This document shows, in pieces, positions 43,189 through 52,014 of a stretch of DNA of 64,000 nt. A program made the translations under genes and the position numbers. The stretch is from Bradyrhizobium sp. 199 (GTDB lineage Bacteria > Pseudomonadota > Alphaproteobacteria > Rhizobiales > Xanthobacteraceae): contig NZ_JADPJI010000005.1 in the NCBI RefSeq assembly GCF_023073355.1, positions 558,001 through 622,000 on the forward strand, in the 5' to 3' direction. Each line of letters starts with the position of its first letter. Position 1 is the stretch's first letter. The notes beneath the pieces are model-generated. The model was not told the origin of the DNA and did no database searches. It saw only the letters and a program-made list of their open reading frames with translations.

Positions 43189-44922
43189 ATGCTCACTAGG
43201 ATTCTTACGGTGGGTTTTGCGGCGCTGTGTCTTTCGACACCTACTGTCGTCGGCGCTCAATCGGACTCCTCGTCCTCCGCGATATCAAGCAACGGACTCA
43301 GAGAGCGTGCCGTGGATCAGCTATTCGCTCGATGGGCTGAACCGAATTCACCGGGCGCAGTCATCGCTGTCCTTCAAGATGGCAAGATCATGTACAGCCA
43401 GGGTTACGGCGCAGCCAATCTGGAGCATGGTGTGCCCAACACGCCAGCAACCGTATTCCACCTAGCATCGGTCTCCAAGCAGTTCACTGCCTTCGCGATT
43501 TATCAGCTCGCTTACGAAGGAAAACTGTCTCTGGATGACGACGTTCGCAAATATGTGCCGAGGTTACACGACTTCGGCACTCCGATAACAATTCGCCAAT
43601 TGCTTCATCACACCAGCGGAGTCCGAGACCAGTGGAATCTTCTGGCGCTCGCGGGTTGGCGGCTAGATGACGAGATCACGGAGGATGATGTCGCGCACCT
43701 GCTGTTTCAACAAACCGACTTGAACTTCGCACCCGGCGATCAGTTTCTCTACAGCAACAGCGGCTACACGCTACTCGCGATGGTAGTGAAGCAAGTATCA
43801 GGCAAAACCCTGCCCGGGTTCGCGAAGGAGCGCATCTTCGACCCTCTCGGTATGTCTCATACACACTTCCAGGACAAATATGGCAGGGTGGTCAAGGACC
43901 GGGCCTATTCCTACGCGCGGCAGCCGGACGGCAGATACCAATACATTGCGCTGACCTATTCGACAGTCGGACCGTCAAGCCTGTTTTCAACGGTCGGCGA
44001 TCTGGCACACTGGGATGAGAACTTCTACACCGGAGAAGTCGGCGGCCTGGCGCTGCTCGCCGAAATGCAGCAGAAGGGCAAACTCAACAACGGCAAGGAT
44101 ATCAATTACGCGTCGGGCCTCTCCATCGGAAGATATCGCGGGCTCAGGACGGTTGAGCATGCCGGCGGCGATGCCGCATACCGGACCAATATTCTCAGAT
44201 TTCCAGACCAGCATTTCTCGGTCGTGGTACTGGCAAACGCGGGAGATCTTAACCCCACAGCGCTCTCGTTCCGGATCGCTGACATTTATCTCAAGGAGTT
44301 GCTCAAGCCTGCGCCTGAGAAGCCCTCTCTTGAAGACAAGCCGGAGGTCACTGTCGACCCCAAACTCCTCGATGCCTACGTGGGCGACTATGAACTCAGA
44401 CCGGGATTCATCATTTCGATCAGCAAAGATAATGACCATCTCGTCACGCGCGCGACCGGCCAGCCATCATTTCCAATGTACGCGGTCTCTGACACCGCTT
44501 TCCGCCTGAGGGTGGTTCCCGCCGAAGTTGTCTTCGACGCAGTCGCGCAAGGCGGAACGGCTCAGAACGCGGTCCTGCACCAAAACGGCGCCAATCTTCC
44601 TCTGAAGCGGATCACCATCACCAAGCCTGCAGCAGACCGGCTTAAAGCGTACGAGGGTCACTATTACAGCGCAGAACTTGGCGTCATCTATGACGTGTTC
44701 GTTCAGAAGACCGTGCTGATGGTGCATTACCCGCGAGGAGCACTTGATCTACGGGCTGTCGGGGCTGATGCGTTCACGACGGGCTTTCCGATCGGAAATC
44801 TGAAGTTCGCCTGCACAGACGATGGCAAGTGCAACACGTTGTTGATCGATGCCGGCCGCGTCAAGCAGTTGCGATTCGACAAGATCTCGCTCGATCCGAT
44901 CGGCTCGAAGTCGTCGCAATGA
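43189..44922 (+). CDS. Secreted serine hydrolase, class C beta-lactamase fold
   Basis: A 577-residue protein with a signal peptide (cleavage near VVGAQ, residue 24). A beta-lactamase/D-aminopeptidase domain follows: nucleophile in the SxxK motif Ser94-Val-Ser-Lys97, Tyr188-Ser-Asn190 as the second motif and HAGG near 325 as the third. The region after residue 380 is a beta-rich C-terminal domain (LLDAYVGDYELRPGF; AYEGHYYSAELG) of the kind attached to such enzymes. It probably acts on D-amino-acid or ester bonds in the periplasm; true beta-lactamase activity is not implied. It is alone in the accessory stretch and bracketed by direct repeats. Confidence 0.85.
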   Translation: MLTRILTVGFAALCLSTPTVVGAQSDSSSSAISSNGLRERAVDQLFARWAEPNSPGAVIAVLQDGKIMYSQGYGAANLEHGVPNTPATVFHLASVSKQFTAFAIYQLAYEGKLSLDDDVRKYVPRLHDFGTPITIRQLLHHTSGVRDQWNLLALAGWRLDDEITEDDVAHLLFQQTDLNFAPGDQFLYSNSGYTLLAMVVKQVSGKTLPGFAKERIFDPLGMSHTHFQDKYGRVVKDRAYSYARQPDGRYQYIALTYSTVGPSSLFSTVGDLAHWDENFYTGEVGGLALLAEMQQKGKLNNGKDINYASGLSIGRYRGLRTVEHAGGDAAYRTNILRFPDQHFSVVVLANAGDLNPTALSFRIADIYLKELLKPAPEKPSLEDKPEVTVDPKLLDAYVGDYELRPGFIISISKDNDHLVTRATGQPSFPMYAVSDTAFRLRVVPAEVVFDAVAQGGTAQNAVLHQNGANLPLKRITITKPAADRLKAYEGHYYSAELGVIYDVFVQKTVLMVHYPRGALDLRAVGADAFTTGFPIGNLKFACTDDGKCNTLLIDAGRVKQLRFDKISLDPIGSKSSQ

Positions 44923-45306
44923 TCTACGAATGCGCTGCCCGGAATGCGGGCAGGAAACGCGTGCTTGGGCCGGGATCGGAGTGGCCCGCCCGACAGCACA
45001 CGTCCGCCGGGGGGTGGCAAACCATGGTAGCGCTCAATTGCGCAAGCGCTTTCATCTTAGACGACGAGCTGAAGAATGTATTTCTAGCCGAATTTCGATC
45101 CTTCGCGTTTTTACACGGCCAGGGTCACGAGCAGACGTGCAAGCGGGCCCTCGAGAGCGCCTGGAGTCCGCCAAGGGCTGTTGTCGGACTCTAATTCTTT
45201 GCCGAGGCGGATGCGCTTTTGATGCCAAGCCAGTTCTGAGTCTTCCTTTTCGATGAAAGCGATCGCTGCTCGGACGAAACCAAGCCCGACGACGCTTCAC
45301 CCAACC
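44923..45306. other. Non-coding stretch right of the serine hydrolase
   Basis: 384 bases with no supported gene. It holds the right copy of the 88-base repeat (45040-45127). On the minus strand a frame at about 45184-45300 reads plausibly (AFIEKEDSELAWHQ) but has no start codon, so it may be a relic. Confidence 0.5.
45040..45127. repeat. 88-base direct repeat, right copy
   Basis: Direct copy of 42767-42854, same length and orientation, about four-fifths identical. The two copies enclose the serine hydrolase gene and its flanks (about 2.27 kb from one repeat start to the other). Confidence 0.72.
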
Positions 45307-46665
45307 TCACCCCGCTTTGCTGTCGTCCCCAAACCGCCGCGCCAGCGCGATCAGCACCACGAAGGTCGCAACCCACACCATCCGCGCGCCGTAGCGGTCG
45401 TGCGGGCCCGAGATCACGCCGCAGATGAAGGCGTTGCCGAGCAGCGCCAGCGTCACCGTCGCCGCCAGCAGCGTCAAATCGTCCAGCCGGCGGCTCGCGA
45501 GCGCATGGCCGAGCAGCGCGACCAGCGCCAGCATCGAGGCCAGCGCCACCGGCACGTGCAGCCAGTTGATCGCGGCGAAGTCGAGCTGCCAATTCTGCTG
45601 CCGCGCGGCGCGCATCGGCCCGGCCTGCGCGGGAATGTAGCGCTCGATGATGCCGCGGGTGTGCGGGATCCAGCCATCGGTGCCTTCGCCGGTTGCGACA
45701 TGCAGCAATTGCCGGCCCATCGCCCGCAGCGCCGCGCCGGCCTGCCAGGCCGGATAATCCCTAAGCGACTGCACGACGATGTAGCCCATCTCCTCGTTCA
45801 TGCCTTCGAAGCGACCGAGCGTGTTGAACATGCTCTTGCCCCACAGGAATTCGTCGGCGGTCGCCGGCAGTTCATTGCGATACGGACAGAGCTTGTAACG
45901 CTCGCACGGGCAATGATCGCTAAGGTAGCGCGCGACGATCCCATCCTGCATCATGCGGCCGAAAGCAACGCCGTAGCCGCCGGGCGTCCAGGCCAACTTG
46001 CCGGACAGCGCATAATTCGCCGAGACCAGCATCAGGCCGCCCACGACGATGGTGAGGCTCGCCTGCGTTAGTCCGGCCAGCGGAAGGCGCGCGCCGAGAA
46101 ACGGCCTTGCCATCCAGCCTGCGGCGCAAAGACCGAGCAGCACGCCGAGCGTGGCGCTGTGGGTTGCCGCGGCAAAGGCGGTGAAGACGAACAGCGAGAT
46201 CTTTTCCAGCATCGAGGTCCGGCTTCCGCCGACGGTCAGGAGGAATAGCGACAGCACCGATAAGCCGGCAAAGATGTCGGTGAGCAGCATGCTGGCAAGC
46301 CAGGGCAGCGCGGTCGACAGGATCAGGCAGAGGCAGATCGCGACGAAGCGGAAGGTCTGCATCATCGAGAGCACGCGAAGGGTGAGCTGCAACAGCCACA
46401 GCGCCGCCAGCGACTGGACCGCGAGGTTGATCCAGAAACCAAAACTCTCGCCATAGTGCAGATAGAGGCCGAACACGGTGGAGCGGCTGGGAACGAGATA
46501 GCCCTCGTACCAGCGCGCCAGATAGCCGCCGGTATCCCATTGCAACAGCGGATAGCCGTTCCAGAACGCCGGCGCGATCATCAGAAGGGGCAGGGTCACC
46601 GCCGCCAGGCGCAGCCAAAAAGTATCCGCGGCGCGCGCGCGCAATTGATCGGTGGTGATGCTCAA
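45307..46665 (-). CDS. Polytopic membrane protein of unknown function
   Basis: About 452 residues with roughly ten hydrophobic segments. The early loop NGYPLLQWDTGGYLARWYEGYLVPSRS contains an acidic pair region recalling GT-C enzymes. A soluble loop in the second half holds Cys (HCPCERYKLCPYRNELP) and a run typical of periplasmic domains. The frame is open to a TTG at 46701; the TTG at 46665 (giving MSITTDQLRARAAD) has a better upstream purine tract, so it is used here, with low certainty. It has no linked partner. Function could be transfer of a sugar or a lipid moiety, but this is only a guess from topology. Confidence 0.68.
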   Translation of the reverse strand: MSITTDQLRARAADTFWLRLAAVTLPLLMIAPAFWNGYPLLQWDTGGYLARWYEGYLVPSRSTVFGLYLHYGESFGFWINLAVQSLAALWLLQLTLRVLSMMQTFRFVAICLCLILSTALPWLASMLLTDIFAGLSVLSLFLLTVGGSRTSMLEKISLFVFTAFAAATHSATLGVLLGLCAAGWMARPFLGARLPLAGLTQASLTIVVGGLMLVSANYALSGKLAWTPGGYGVAFGRMMQDGIVARYLSDHCPCERYKLCPYRNELPATADEFLWGKSMFNTLGRFEGMNEEMGYIVVQSLRDYPAWQAGAALRAMGRQLLHVATGEGTDGWIPHTRGIIERYIPAQAGPMRAARQQNWQLDFAAINWLHVPVALASMLALVALLGHALASRRLDDLTLLAATVTLALLGNAFICGVISGPHDRYGARMVWVATFVVLIALARRFGDDSKAG

Positions 46666-46955
46666 ATCTGCTTCCGTCCTCGCTTGCGACCATGCCGCCA
46701 ATAACGGTCGGCAGAGAATTCACCAATAGTTTGACGCCGCCCGGCTTGAATTTGGCAGAAGTCTGACCACTTTGAGCCAACTTGCCGCTTGGGGGCTTCA
46801 GAAGAAATCGTTGTGTTTCAATGTCTTGGTATGCTTTGGCGGGGCAAGGTGCTGTTCACTCTCAGGCAAGCCCGTCAGGACTTTGTCCCCTAGACTATGC
46901 TATAGAGCCGATAAGACGAGCCCATTCGAAAGAGCAAATCCCAGAGAGCAAATCC

Positions 46956-47780
46956 ATGGCAGTGCATCAGGTCAATCCGGGAGGAAAGCTCGCATCGCTC
47001 GATCCGATCTGGGAGCGGATCCGGGGCGAAGCGGAGGACATCGTCCATCGCGAGCCCGAGCTTGCGACCTTCATCTATTCGACGGTGCTGCATCACAGCC
47101 GCCTTGAAGACTCGGTGATCCACCGCGTCGCCGACCGGCTCGATCACTCCGCGATGTCGGGCGACCTCGTGCGCCAGACCTATGACGAGGCGCTGCGCGA
47201 CGATCCCGATCTCGGCAACGCCTTCCGCGCCGATCTTGTTGCCGTCTACGACCGCGATCCCGCGACCTCGCGTTTCATCGATCCCTTGCTCTACTTCAAG
47301 GGCTTTCACGCGATCCAGACCCATCGCCTCGCGCACTGGCTCTATCTGAAGGGCCGCAAGGATTTCGCGTATTATCTCCAGAGCCGCGCCTCGGCGGTGT
47401 TCCAGACCGACATCAATCCGGCCGCCCGCATCGGGCGTGGCATCTTCCTCGACCACGCCACCGGCTTCGTCTGCGGCGAGACCGCCCTCATCGAGGACGA
47501 TGTCTCGATCCTGCACGGCGTCACGCTCGGCGGCACCGGCAAGGAGAACGAGGACCGTCATCCGAAGATCCGTCATGGCGTGCTGATCGGCGCCGGCGCA
47601 AAAATTCTCGGCAATATCGAGATCGGCCATTGCGCGCGCATCGCCGCCGGCTCGGTCGTGGTCAAGCCCGTGCCGCACAACGTCACGGTCGCGGGCGTTC
47701 CTGCCAAGATCGTCGGCGAGGCCGGCTGTGCCGAGCCGTCACGCACCATGGATCAGATGATCAACGCCATGGGACTGTAA
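46956..47780 (+). CDS. cysE: Serine O-acetyltransferase
   Basis: A 274-residue CysE. The N-terminal helical domain (residues 1-150, DPIWERIRGEAEDIVHREPELATF) is followed by the left-handed beta-helix of hexapeptide repeats (DHATGFVCGETALIEDDVSILHGVTLGG), with the catalytic Asp-His pair in FLDHATG. KENEDRHPKIRHGVLIG is the acetyl-CoA binding block. It makes O-acetylserine for cysteine synthesis. The ATG at 46956 is chosen because the upstream codons to 46782 look non-coding. The C-terminal tail, which binds CysK, ends MDQMINAMGL rather than the usual single Ile. Confidence 0.92.
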   Translation: MAVHQVNPGGKLASLDPIWERIRGEAEDIVHREPELATFIYSTVLHHSRLEDSVIHRVADRLDHSAMSGDLVRQTYDEALRDDPDLGNAFRADLVAVYDRDPATSRFIDPLLYFKGFHAIQTHRLAHWLYLKGRKDFAYYLQSRASAVFQTDINPAARIGRGIFLDHATGFVCGETALIEDDVSILHGVTLGGTGKENEDRHPKIRHGVLIGAGAKILGNIEIGHCARIAAGSVVVKPVPHNVTVAGVPAKIVGEAGCAEPSRTMDQMINAMGL

Positions 47781-47931
47781 GACATGGGGCTTTGAGACCC
47801 GGCTTTGACGCTGAAAAAGGGGCCGGATCTTCCGGCCCTTTCGATCCCCGAATTCTTTGGCAATTCATGCTGGCGGTTCGTCGCGTCTCGTCCTAAAACC
47901 CGGCCAACCAGATTTCGATTGGAGACTTGCC

Positions 47932-48150
47932 GTGGACGTCAAAGAAGTCAGAAAGCTCGATGCATATCTGAAGCGCGTATTCGGCAATCCCAAGATCCGC
48001 GTCGTGCCGCGGCCGAAGAAGGACGATTCCGCCGAGGTCTATATCGGTGAAGAGTTCATCGGCGTGCTGTTCGTCGACGACGAGGACGACGATCGCTCGT
48101 TCCAATTCCAGATGGCGATTCTCGAGGACGATCTCGTCGATCAGGAGTAG
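47932..48150 (+). CDS. DUF3126 family protein, GTG start
   Basis: A 72-residue acidic protein matching DUF3126: KLDAYLKRVFGNPKIRVVPRPKKDDSAEVYIGEEFIGVLFVDDEDDDRSF. It starts with GTG at 47932 since ggag lies 8 bases upstream and the residues from MDVKEVRKL onward are the conserved part; a longer ATG frame at 47857 is rejected. It follows cysE by 151 bases on the same strand. The family is small, common in alphaproteobacteria and of unknown function. Confidence 0.88.
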   Translation: MDVKEVRKLDAYLKRVFGNPKIRVVPRPKKDDSAEVYIGEEFIGVLFVDDEDDDRSFQFQMAILEDDLVDQE

Positions 48151-48369
48151 TTCGGTAATCGTGCCGTTCGACGGGGCCGTGCGGACGCGGCTCCGTGCGT
48201 TTACTTCCTTGTAAGAATGCGTAGCCGCGCCGCGGCAGTATGTTGCCACGCTATTACGCCTCCCGTTGCTGGCGGCCGGTCGAGGAGCTCGAGTTCGTCG
48301 GCAAGATGCGTACCGTGATGGTAATTCGATCTACCCTAGACGCGTCCGCTCGACACCACCGGGAAATGC

Positions 48370-48954
48370 TCAGCTCAGGTCGTGCAGGTCTTTTCCAAGC
48401 GGCGGTGTCAGACGAAACGTCGAGAATACGACTTTTAGCCCCGCCCGTTCGGGGGTGCAGGCCATCGGTCCCACGAGGTAAGCGTTTGCTTTCGGAAAGG
48501 GCGCCAGCCGCATGAGGGGCCAGGATTTGCCGTCAGCCGAAACCTGCAGACGAAGTACACCGTTGGCGACGGTTGCGCGAACCCGGAAGTCGCTGGCATT
48601 ATGCTCATAAGGTGCTGTCGCCCAGTCTGATCGCCCGTTTGTCAGCACGCTCGCGAGCATCGCGCGGCCATCCGAGAGTTCGATTCCGGCCTTGACCCAG
48701 TGATGCGCGTCAACGCGCACCATGATCCCCGCCTGATCGTAGAGCGCTCGGAAATCGCCCTGAACACGCAAATCTGCGGTGAATGCTTCGCCTGTCGGAA
48801 AGCCCAGGAAATGCCCGCTATCGCGATCGAAGCCGTAATGGGTTTCGCGCCAGAAATCGGTGGATTTATCCGTGACTATCCGCAGATCATCACCCTCTGC
48901 TGCCCATCGCTGCGGTTCATTCAGCCACACACCGTCACGTCTGCGGAGAATCAT
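48370..48954 (-). CDS. DUF1349 domain protein (concanavalin-like fold)
   Basis: A 194-residue protein of the DUF1349 (YesU-like) family, which has a concanavalin-type jelly-roll. Motifs TDKSTDFWRETHYGF, DQAGIMVRVDAHHWVKAGIELSDG and SVLTNGRSDWAT are those of the family, and the length fits. The ATG at 48954 has gagg 6 bases upstream; the longer frame to 49137 runs into sequence without family match and is rejected. Related proteins are thought to bind or cleave carbohydrates. No signal peptide, so it would act in the cytoplasm. It stands alone. Confidence 0.85.
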   Translation of the reverse strand: MILRRRDGVWLNEPQRWAAEGDDLRIVTDKSTDFWRETHYGFDRDSGHFLGFPTGEAFTADLRVQGDFRALYDQAGIMVRVDAHHWVKAGIELSDGRAMLASVLTNGRSDWATAPYEHNASDFRVRATVANGVLRLQVSADGKSWPLMRLAPFPKANAYLVGPMACTPERAGLKVVFSTFRLTPPLGKDLHDLS

Positions 48955-49247
48955 ATCTGACCTCGGTCGCGGATGCCTGCCGGTTCGGTCCGTGAGTCGG
49001 ACAAGCACAGCGTCGTGCATGAGACGAAAAGCTAACTTGGCTGACATGGGATTGTTGCGTTGGGCCGGCTGCCTGGGATTCAAATTACTAAACTGGGAGC
49101 CTTGATCGTCGCCTCCATTGTTCGCGTGCATCAGCATGGTGCCTGCATGACAAGGAACCCACGCTAAATCGACGGGCAGATCACGTGGCGGCTCGACGGG
49201 CTGCCCGTAAGAGTCCAGGGCTTGGCTTAAGCACAGAACCGGGCCGC

Positions 49248-49955
49248 TCAGCCCTTCGGGCCGCGCAGCTGCGCCGTCAGCCTGTCCAGCGCATCCGCCA
49301 CGTCATGCCATTGCGACAGCCAGCTGCGCGGGAAGCGGAAGGTGAGGTCGGCGCCGCCGACCCGGCGCTCGGAGAGGCACATGCCTGGCGTCGCCGCATC
49401 GCGGGTGCAGCGCGCGGTCAGCGCCGGGCTTGCGGCGGAATAGAGGTCTTCGCTGCCATAGGGCGTGTCGCTGCGGAACATCCGCATCGTCAGCCCGTCC
49501 TGCGGCATGGCCGTCGCCTGGTCGAGATACCGCGGATAGATCGTGGCGGTTCGCTGCTCGGGCGAGAGCGCGTCGTGATGGGCCGCGATCGACAGGAAGA
49601 TGCGGTCGATCGCTTGCACCGCCGTCTCCACCGTGTCGACGGTGACGTGCTTCGGCGTGCCCGGCGGCTCCAGGGAGGGATAGAGGAAGTCGAGGTCGAT
49701 GCGCTCCTGCGGTCCGGAGTGCCGCTGGATCTTCATGCGGATCGCGGTCGTCGGCACGTTGAACAACGTGCCGCCGACGCTCACCGGCAGCTTGTCCGGA
49801 GCGTTCGCGCCGCGGGTGCCCCAGGTCGGCCACAACAAATAGGCGACGAGCGCGACCGCGCATGCCGCCGCGATGCCGCCGAGCACGATCGGGACGACAT
49901 GCGTCCGGGTGCGCGTACGGGGAGACCTCAAGGGAGCTGCCGAAAACATCGTCAT
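49248..49955 (-). CDS. Membrane-anchored protein of unknown function
   Basis: A 235-residue protein with a basic cytoplasmic tail and one membrane segment (residues 20-43, VVPIVLGGIAAACAVALVAYLLW). The remaining ~190 residues face the periplasm and contain Cys in TARCTRDAATPGMCLSER that could form a disulfide. The DLDFLYPSLEPPG and FPRSWLSQWHDVAD blocks seem constrained. I recognise no family. It is a single gene with normal codon use for the window; the start at 49955 is ATG with no strong ribosome-binding site, and the second ATG two codons later is possible. Confidence 0.7.
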   Translation of the reverse strand: MTMFSAAPLRSPRTRTRTHVVPIVLGGIAAACAVALVAYLLWPTWGTRGANAPDKLPVSVGGTLFNVPTTAIRMKIQRHSGPQERIDLDFLYPSLEPPGTPKHVTVDTVETAVQAIDRIFLSIAAHHDALSPEQRTATIYPRYLDQATAMPQDGLTMRMFRSDTPYGSEDLYSAASPALTARCTRDAATPGMCLSERRVGGADLTFRFPRSWLSQWHDVADALDRLTAQLRGPKG

Positions 49956-50179
49956 GAGCTAGCGTAAGTCGAGCCGGAAGTGTCGGCCGGTGGCCGACGA
50001 ATCAGCGGCGAATATGCCATGTGGCGGCGATTTCGCGGAGCGTTCCCGGCTGCGGGGAGCGGGGACGGCCCTGCGTGGGAGGGACAGCCGTGTTAACCTT
50101 CCCTTAAGGATAATGTAGCGTTAACCAGCACGATTTGTCACAGGAAGGCGGTGGCGTTGCGTAAGGGCGGACCGTTCCG

Positions 50180-50509
50180 ATGACACCTGAAGCTCTCAAT
50201 ACCTTCTTCTCGATATGCATTGGTTTCGCGCTCGCGGGCGCGCTCGTGAACGGATACCAGGCGCTGGCGCAGCGGCCCGCCGGCTTTGGCCTGTTGCAGG
50301 ACGGCGTGGCGCCGAAGACCTTCGCGGCGGTGCCGTTCCTGGTTTTCGCCGCGCCTTTCATCATTATGCGCAACACGCTCCGCGGCATGCGCGTGGAAAG
50401 CCGCCGTGCCGAGTTCGTGATGATGGCGACTGTCATCGCCGGCTTCTGGAGCATGATGAGCGGGACCTTCTTCCTGATGACGCTGCGCGCGGCCGGCGTT
50501 CTGGGCTGA
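50180..50509 (+). CDS. Small conserved membrane protein
   Basis: A 109-residue protein with three hydrophobic segments (residues 8-27, 48-62 and 80-104). An N-terminal tail carries [29 protein letters not shown]; the loop [21 protein letters not shown] and the segment [28 protein letters not shown] are the likely conserved core. Length and pattern match small alphaproteobacterial membrane proteins of unknown function. It precedes the gamma carbonic anhydrase gene by 85 bases on the same strand. Confidence 0.75.
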   Translation: MTPEALNTFFSICIGFALAGALVNGYQALAQRPAGFGLLQDGVAPKTFAAVPFLVFAAPFIIMRNTLRGMRVESRRAEFVMMATVIAGFWSMMSGTFFLMTLRAAGVLG

Positions 50510-50594
50510 CGTCCGGCAGGACGGCCGGCGCGGCGGCCTTTGCCTCTTCGCCGCCGTTTCGCTATGGCTGAGGTCGACGCGACAGGAGACCTCC

Positions 50595-51125
50595 ATGGCG
50601 ATCTACGAGCTCGACGGGCAGGCGCCCGATCTTCCCGCCGACGGCAATTATTTCATCGCCGAGACCGCCACCGTGATTGGCCGCGTGCGCCTGAAGCCGG
50701 GTGCGAGCGTCTGGTTTGGCGCCGTGCTGCGCGGCGACAATGAGTGGATCGAGATCGGCGAGGGCGCCAATGTGCAGGACGGCTCGACCTGCCACACCGA
50801 TCTCGGTTTTCCCCTCGTCATCGGCAGGAACTGCACCGTCGGCCACAACGTCATCCTGCACGGCTGCACCATCGAGGACGGCGCCCTTGTCGGCATGGGT
50901 TCGATCGTGATGAACGGCGCCAGGATTGGCCGCAACAGCATCGTCGGTGCCGGCTCGGTCATCACCGAGGGCAAGGAGTTCCCCGAACGCTCGCTGATCA
51001 TCGGCTCCCCCGCGCGCGTGATCCGCACGCTGGACGACGCCCAGGTCCAGAAGATGGGCAGCGCCGCCAAATTCTATGTCGCCAACGGACCACGGTTCAA
51101 GAAGGGCCTGAAACGGATCGACTGA
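50595..51125 (+). CDS. Gamma carbonic anhydrase family protein
   Basis: A 176-residue left-handed beta-helix protein. The three metal-binding His are present at 67 (TCHTDLG), 84 and 89 ([10 protein letters not shown]), as in Cam/YrdA-like proteins. [19 protein letters not shown] is the family hallmark. It may hydrate CO2, but many short members are inactive in vitro and the true role is unsettled. An aggagacctcc ribosome-binding site lies just before the ATG. It follows the small membrane-protein gene on the same strand. Confidence 0.9.
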   Translation: MAIYELDGQAPDLPADGNYFIAETATVIGRVRLKPGASVWFGAVLRGDNEWIEIGEGANVQDGSTCHTDLGFPLVIGRNCTVGHNVILHGCTIEDGALVGMGSIVMNGARIGRNSIVGAGSVITEGKEFPERSLIIGSPARVIRTLDDAQVQKMGSAAKFYVANGPRFKKGLKRID

Positions 51126-51197
51126 AATGCACGCAGGCCGTGCGCAGCCGGCATCTGGTTCTGGACTGTAAAAGCATCCGCGGGTGCTTCAATCCTC

Positions 51198-51242
51198 CGC
51201 TAAAGCGCGATGCGATTAGGATGAATCGCCATCGCGCTTTAG
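51198..51242. repeat. Imperfect hairpin repeat, family E
   Basis: The arms taaagcgcgatgcgatt (51201-51217) and aatcgccatcgcgcttta (51224-51241) pair fully except for one bulged C, around a short loop. It lies just after the carbonic anhydrase gene and could be a terminator-like 3' structure or an interspersed element. Confidence 0.7.
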
Positions 51243-51252
51243 GTCGTTGTTT

Positions 51253-51301
51253 AAGCATGATCCTTTCGGAAAACCGCTGCGCACTTTTCCGGATCATGCT
51301 T
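51253..51301. repeat. Short palindromic repeat, family D, copy 2
   Basis: A 49-base copy matching 38074-38122 in length and order: ends aagcatgat and atcatgctt, centre cggaaaaccgctgcgcacttttccgg. It lies between the carbonic anhydrase gene and the stop of the small Rmf-like gene. Confidence 0.8.
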
Positions 51302-51334
51302 TGCGCCATCATGCGCGCTATCCGAAGCGGCGCA

Positions 51335-51499
51335 TCAGCTGCCCTCGGACTCGCTCGCTTCGATCGCGCCTGCGACCTTCTCGTGGCCGGCGGCCCACAG
51401 CGCATGCTCGTCGCTGCCGTTCTGGTACGGATTGGCTTCTGCCGGAATGGTCTCGCGCGCGGCACGTTCGCCCTCTGCAAAAGGATCGCGATCGGTCAT
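51335..51499 (-). CDS. Rmf-like small protein
   Basis: A 54-residue protein starting MTDRDPFAEGERAARE. It has the G-x-x-AA region, an Asn-Pro-Tyr motif (ANPYQNGS, near residue 23) and a Trp-x-x-Gly-His-Glu block (LWAAGHEK), like ribosome modulation factor (Rmf: CPYQ and W-x-GG-x-EA in E. coli) and its short alphaproteobacterial relatives. A strong gaggagg ribosome-binding site lies 8 bases before the ATG. It is thus a real gene, on the minus strand between two plus-strand genes. If Rmf-like, it would bind ribosomes in stationary phase or stress; the assignment is by motif only. Confidence 0.78.
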   Translation of the reverse strand: MTDRDPFAEGERAARETIPAEANPYQNGSDEHALWAAGHEKVAGAIEASESEGS

Positions 51500-51593
51500 G
51501 GTGATTTGCCTCCTCGGCTTTCAAGCTGATGTGACGGCAATTGTTCCGGAACTGGACTTCGTCGCCGCTGTTGACCGGCAAAGGAGAATTCCG

Positions 51594-51911
51594 ATGGCCG
51601 GATCGCCTGCAACCGCCTCGATCAAGACCATGATCCTGATCTTCGTGCTCGCCGCGATGCCCGCCGTCGCCTTCGCGCAGGCGACCGGCGGTTCTGCCGG
51701 ATCGACCGGAGGCCCTGCGAGGTCGACTGGAGGTGTCGCCAACTCGCCGGCCCCTCCGCCCGGCACCAACGGCCTCGGGACGGCTCAGTCATCGGGCGCA
51801 GGCGCCGGAGTGACCGCTGGCAGCGGCACGGGCGGCGGGACTGATGCCGCCGTCAACGCCGAAAGTCGCATGCTCGACAAGAAGCTCAAGAGCATCTGCC
51901 GCGGCTGCTGA
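51594..51911 (+). CDS. Small secreted Gly/Ser/Thr-rich protein
   Basis: A 105-residue protein. A signal peptide (TMILIFVLAAMPAVAFAQ, cleavage near residue 29) leads to a low-complexity region rich in Gly, Ser, Thr and Pro (GGSAGSTGGPARSTGG repeats), then a short charged end with ESRMLDKKLKSICRGC. The aggag ribosome-binding site 7 bases before the ATG at 51594 fixes the start; an open frame to 51432 is rejected. The two C-terminal Cys may form a disulfide or bind metal. No family recognised. Its promoter region also serves the divergent Rmf-like gene. Confidence 0.78.
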   Translation: MAGSPATASIKTMILIFVLAAMPAVAFAQATGGSAGSTGGPARSTGGVANSPAPPPGTNGLGTAQSSGAGAGVTAGSGTGGGTDAAVNAESRMLDKKLKSICRGC

Positions 51912-52014
51912 ATGCTCGCGCGGAAGTGAGGCAGCTGACTTTCCGGGATGCCCAAGTGACGTCAGCTTGGTCCTGCTTTGAAGTGTGGAGCGTGTCCACG
52001 CGGAGGATCGAGTG

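Noticed and set aside
45184..45300. Minus-strand frame reading AFIEKEDSELAWHQKRIR
   Set aside because: Protein-like but preceded by a stop and lacking any start codon; at most a relic.
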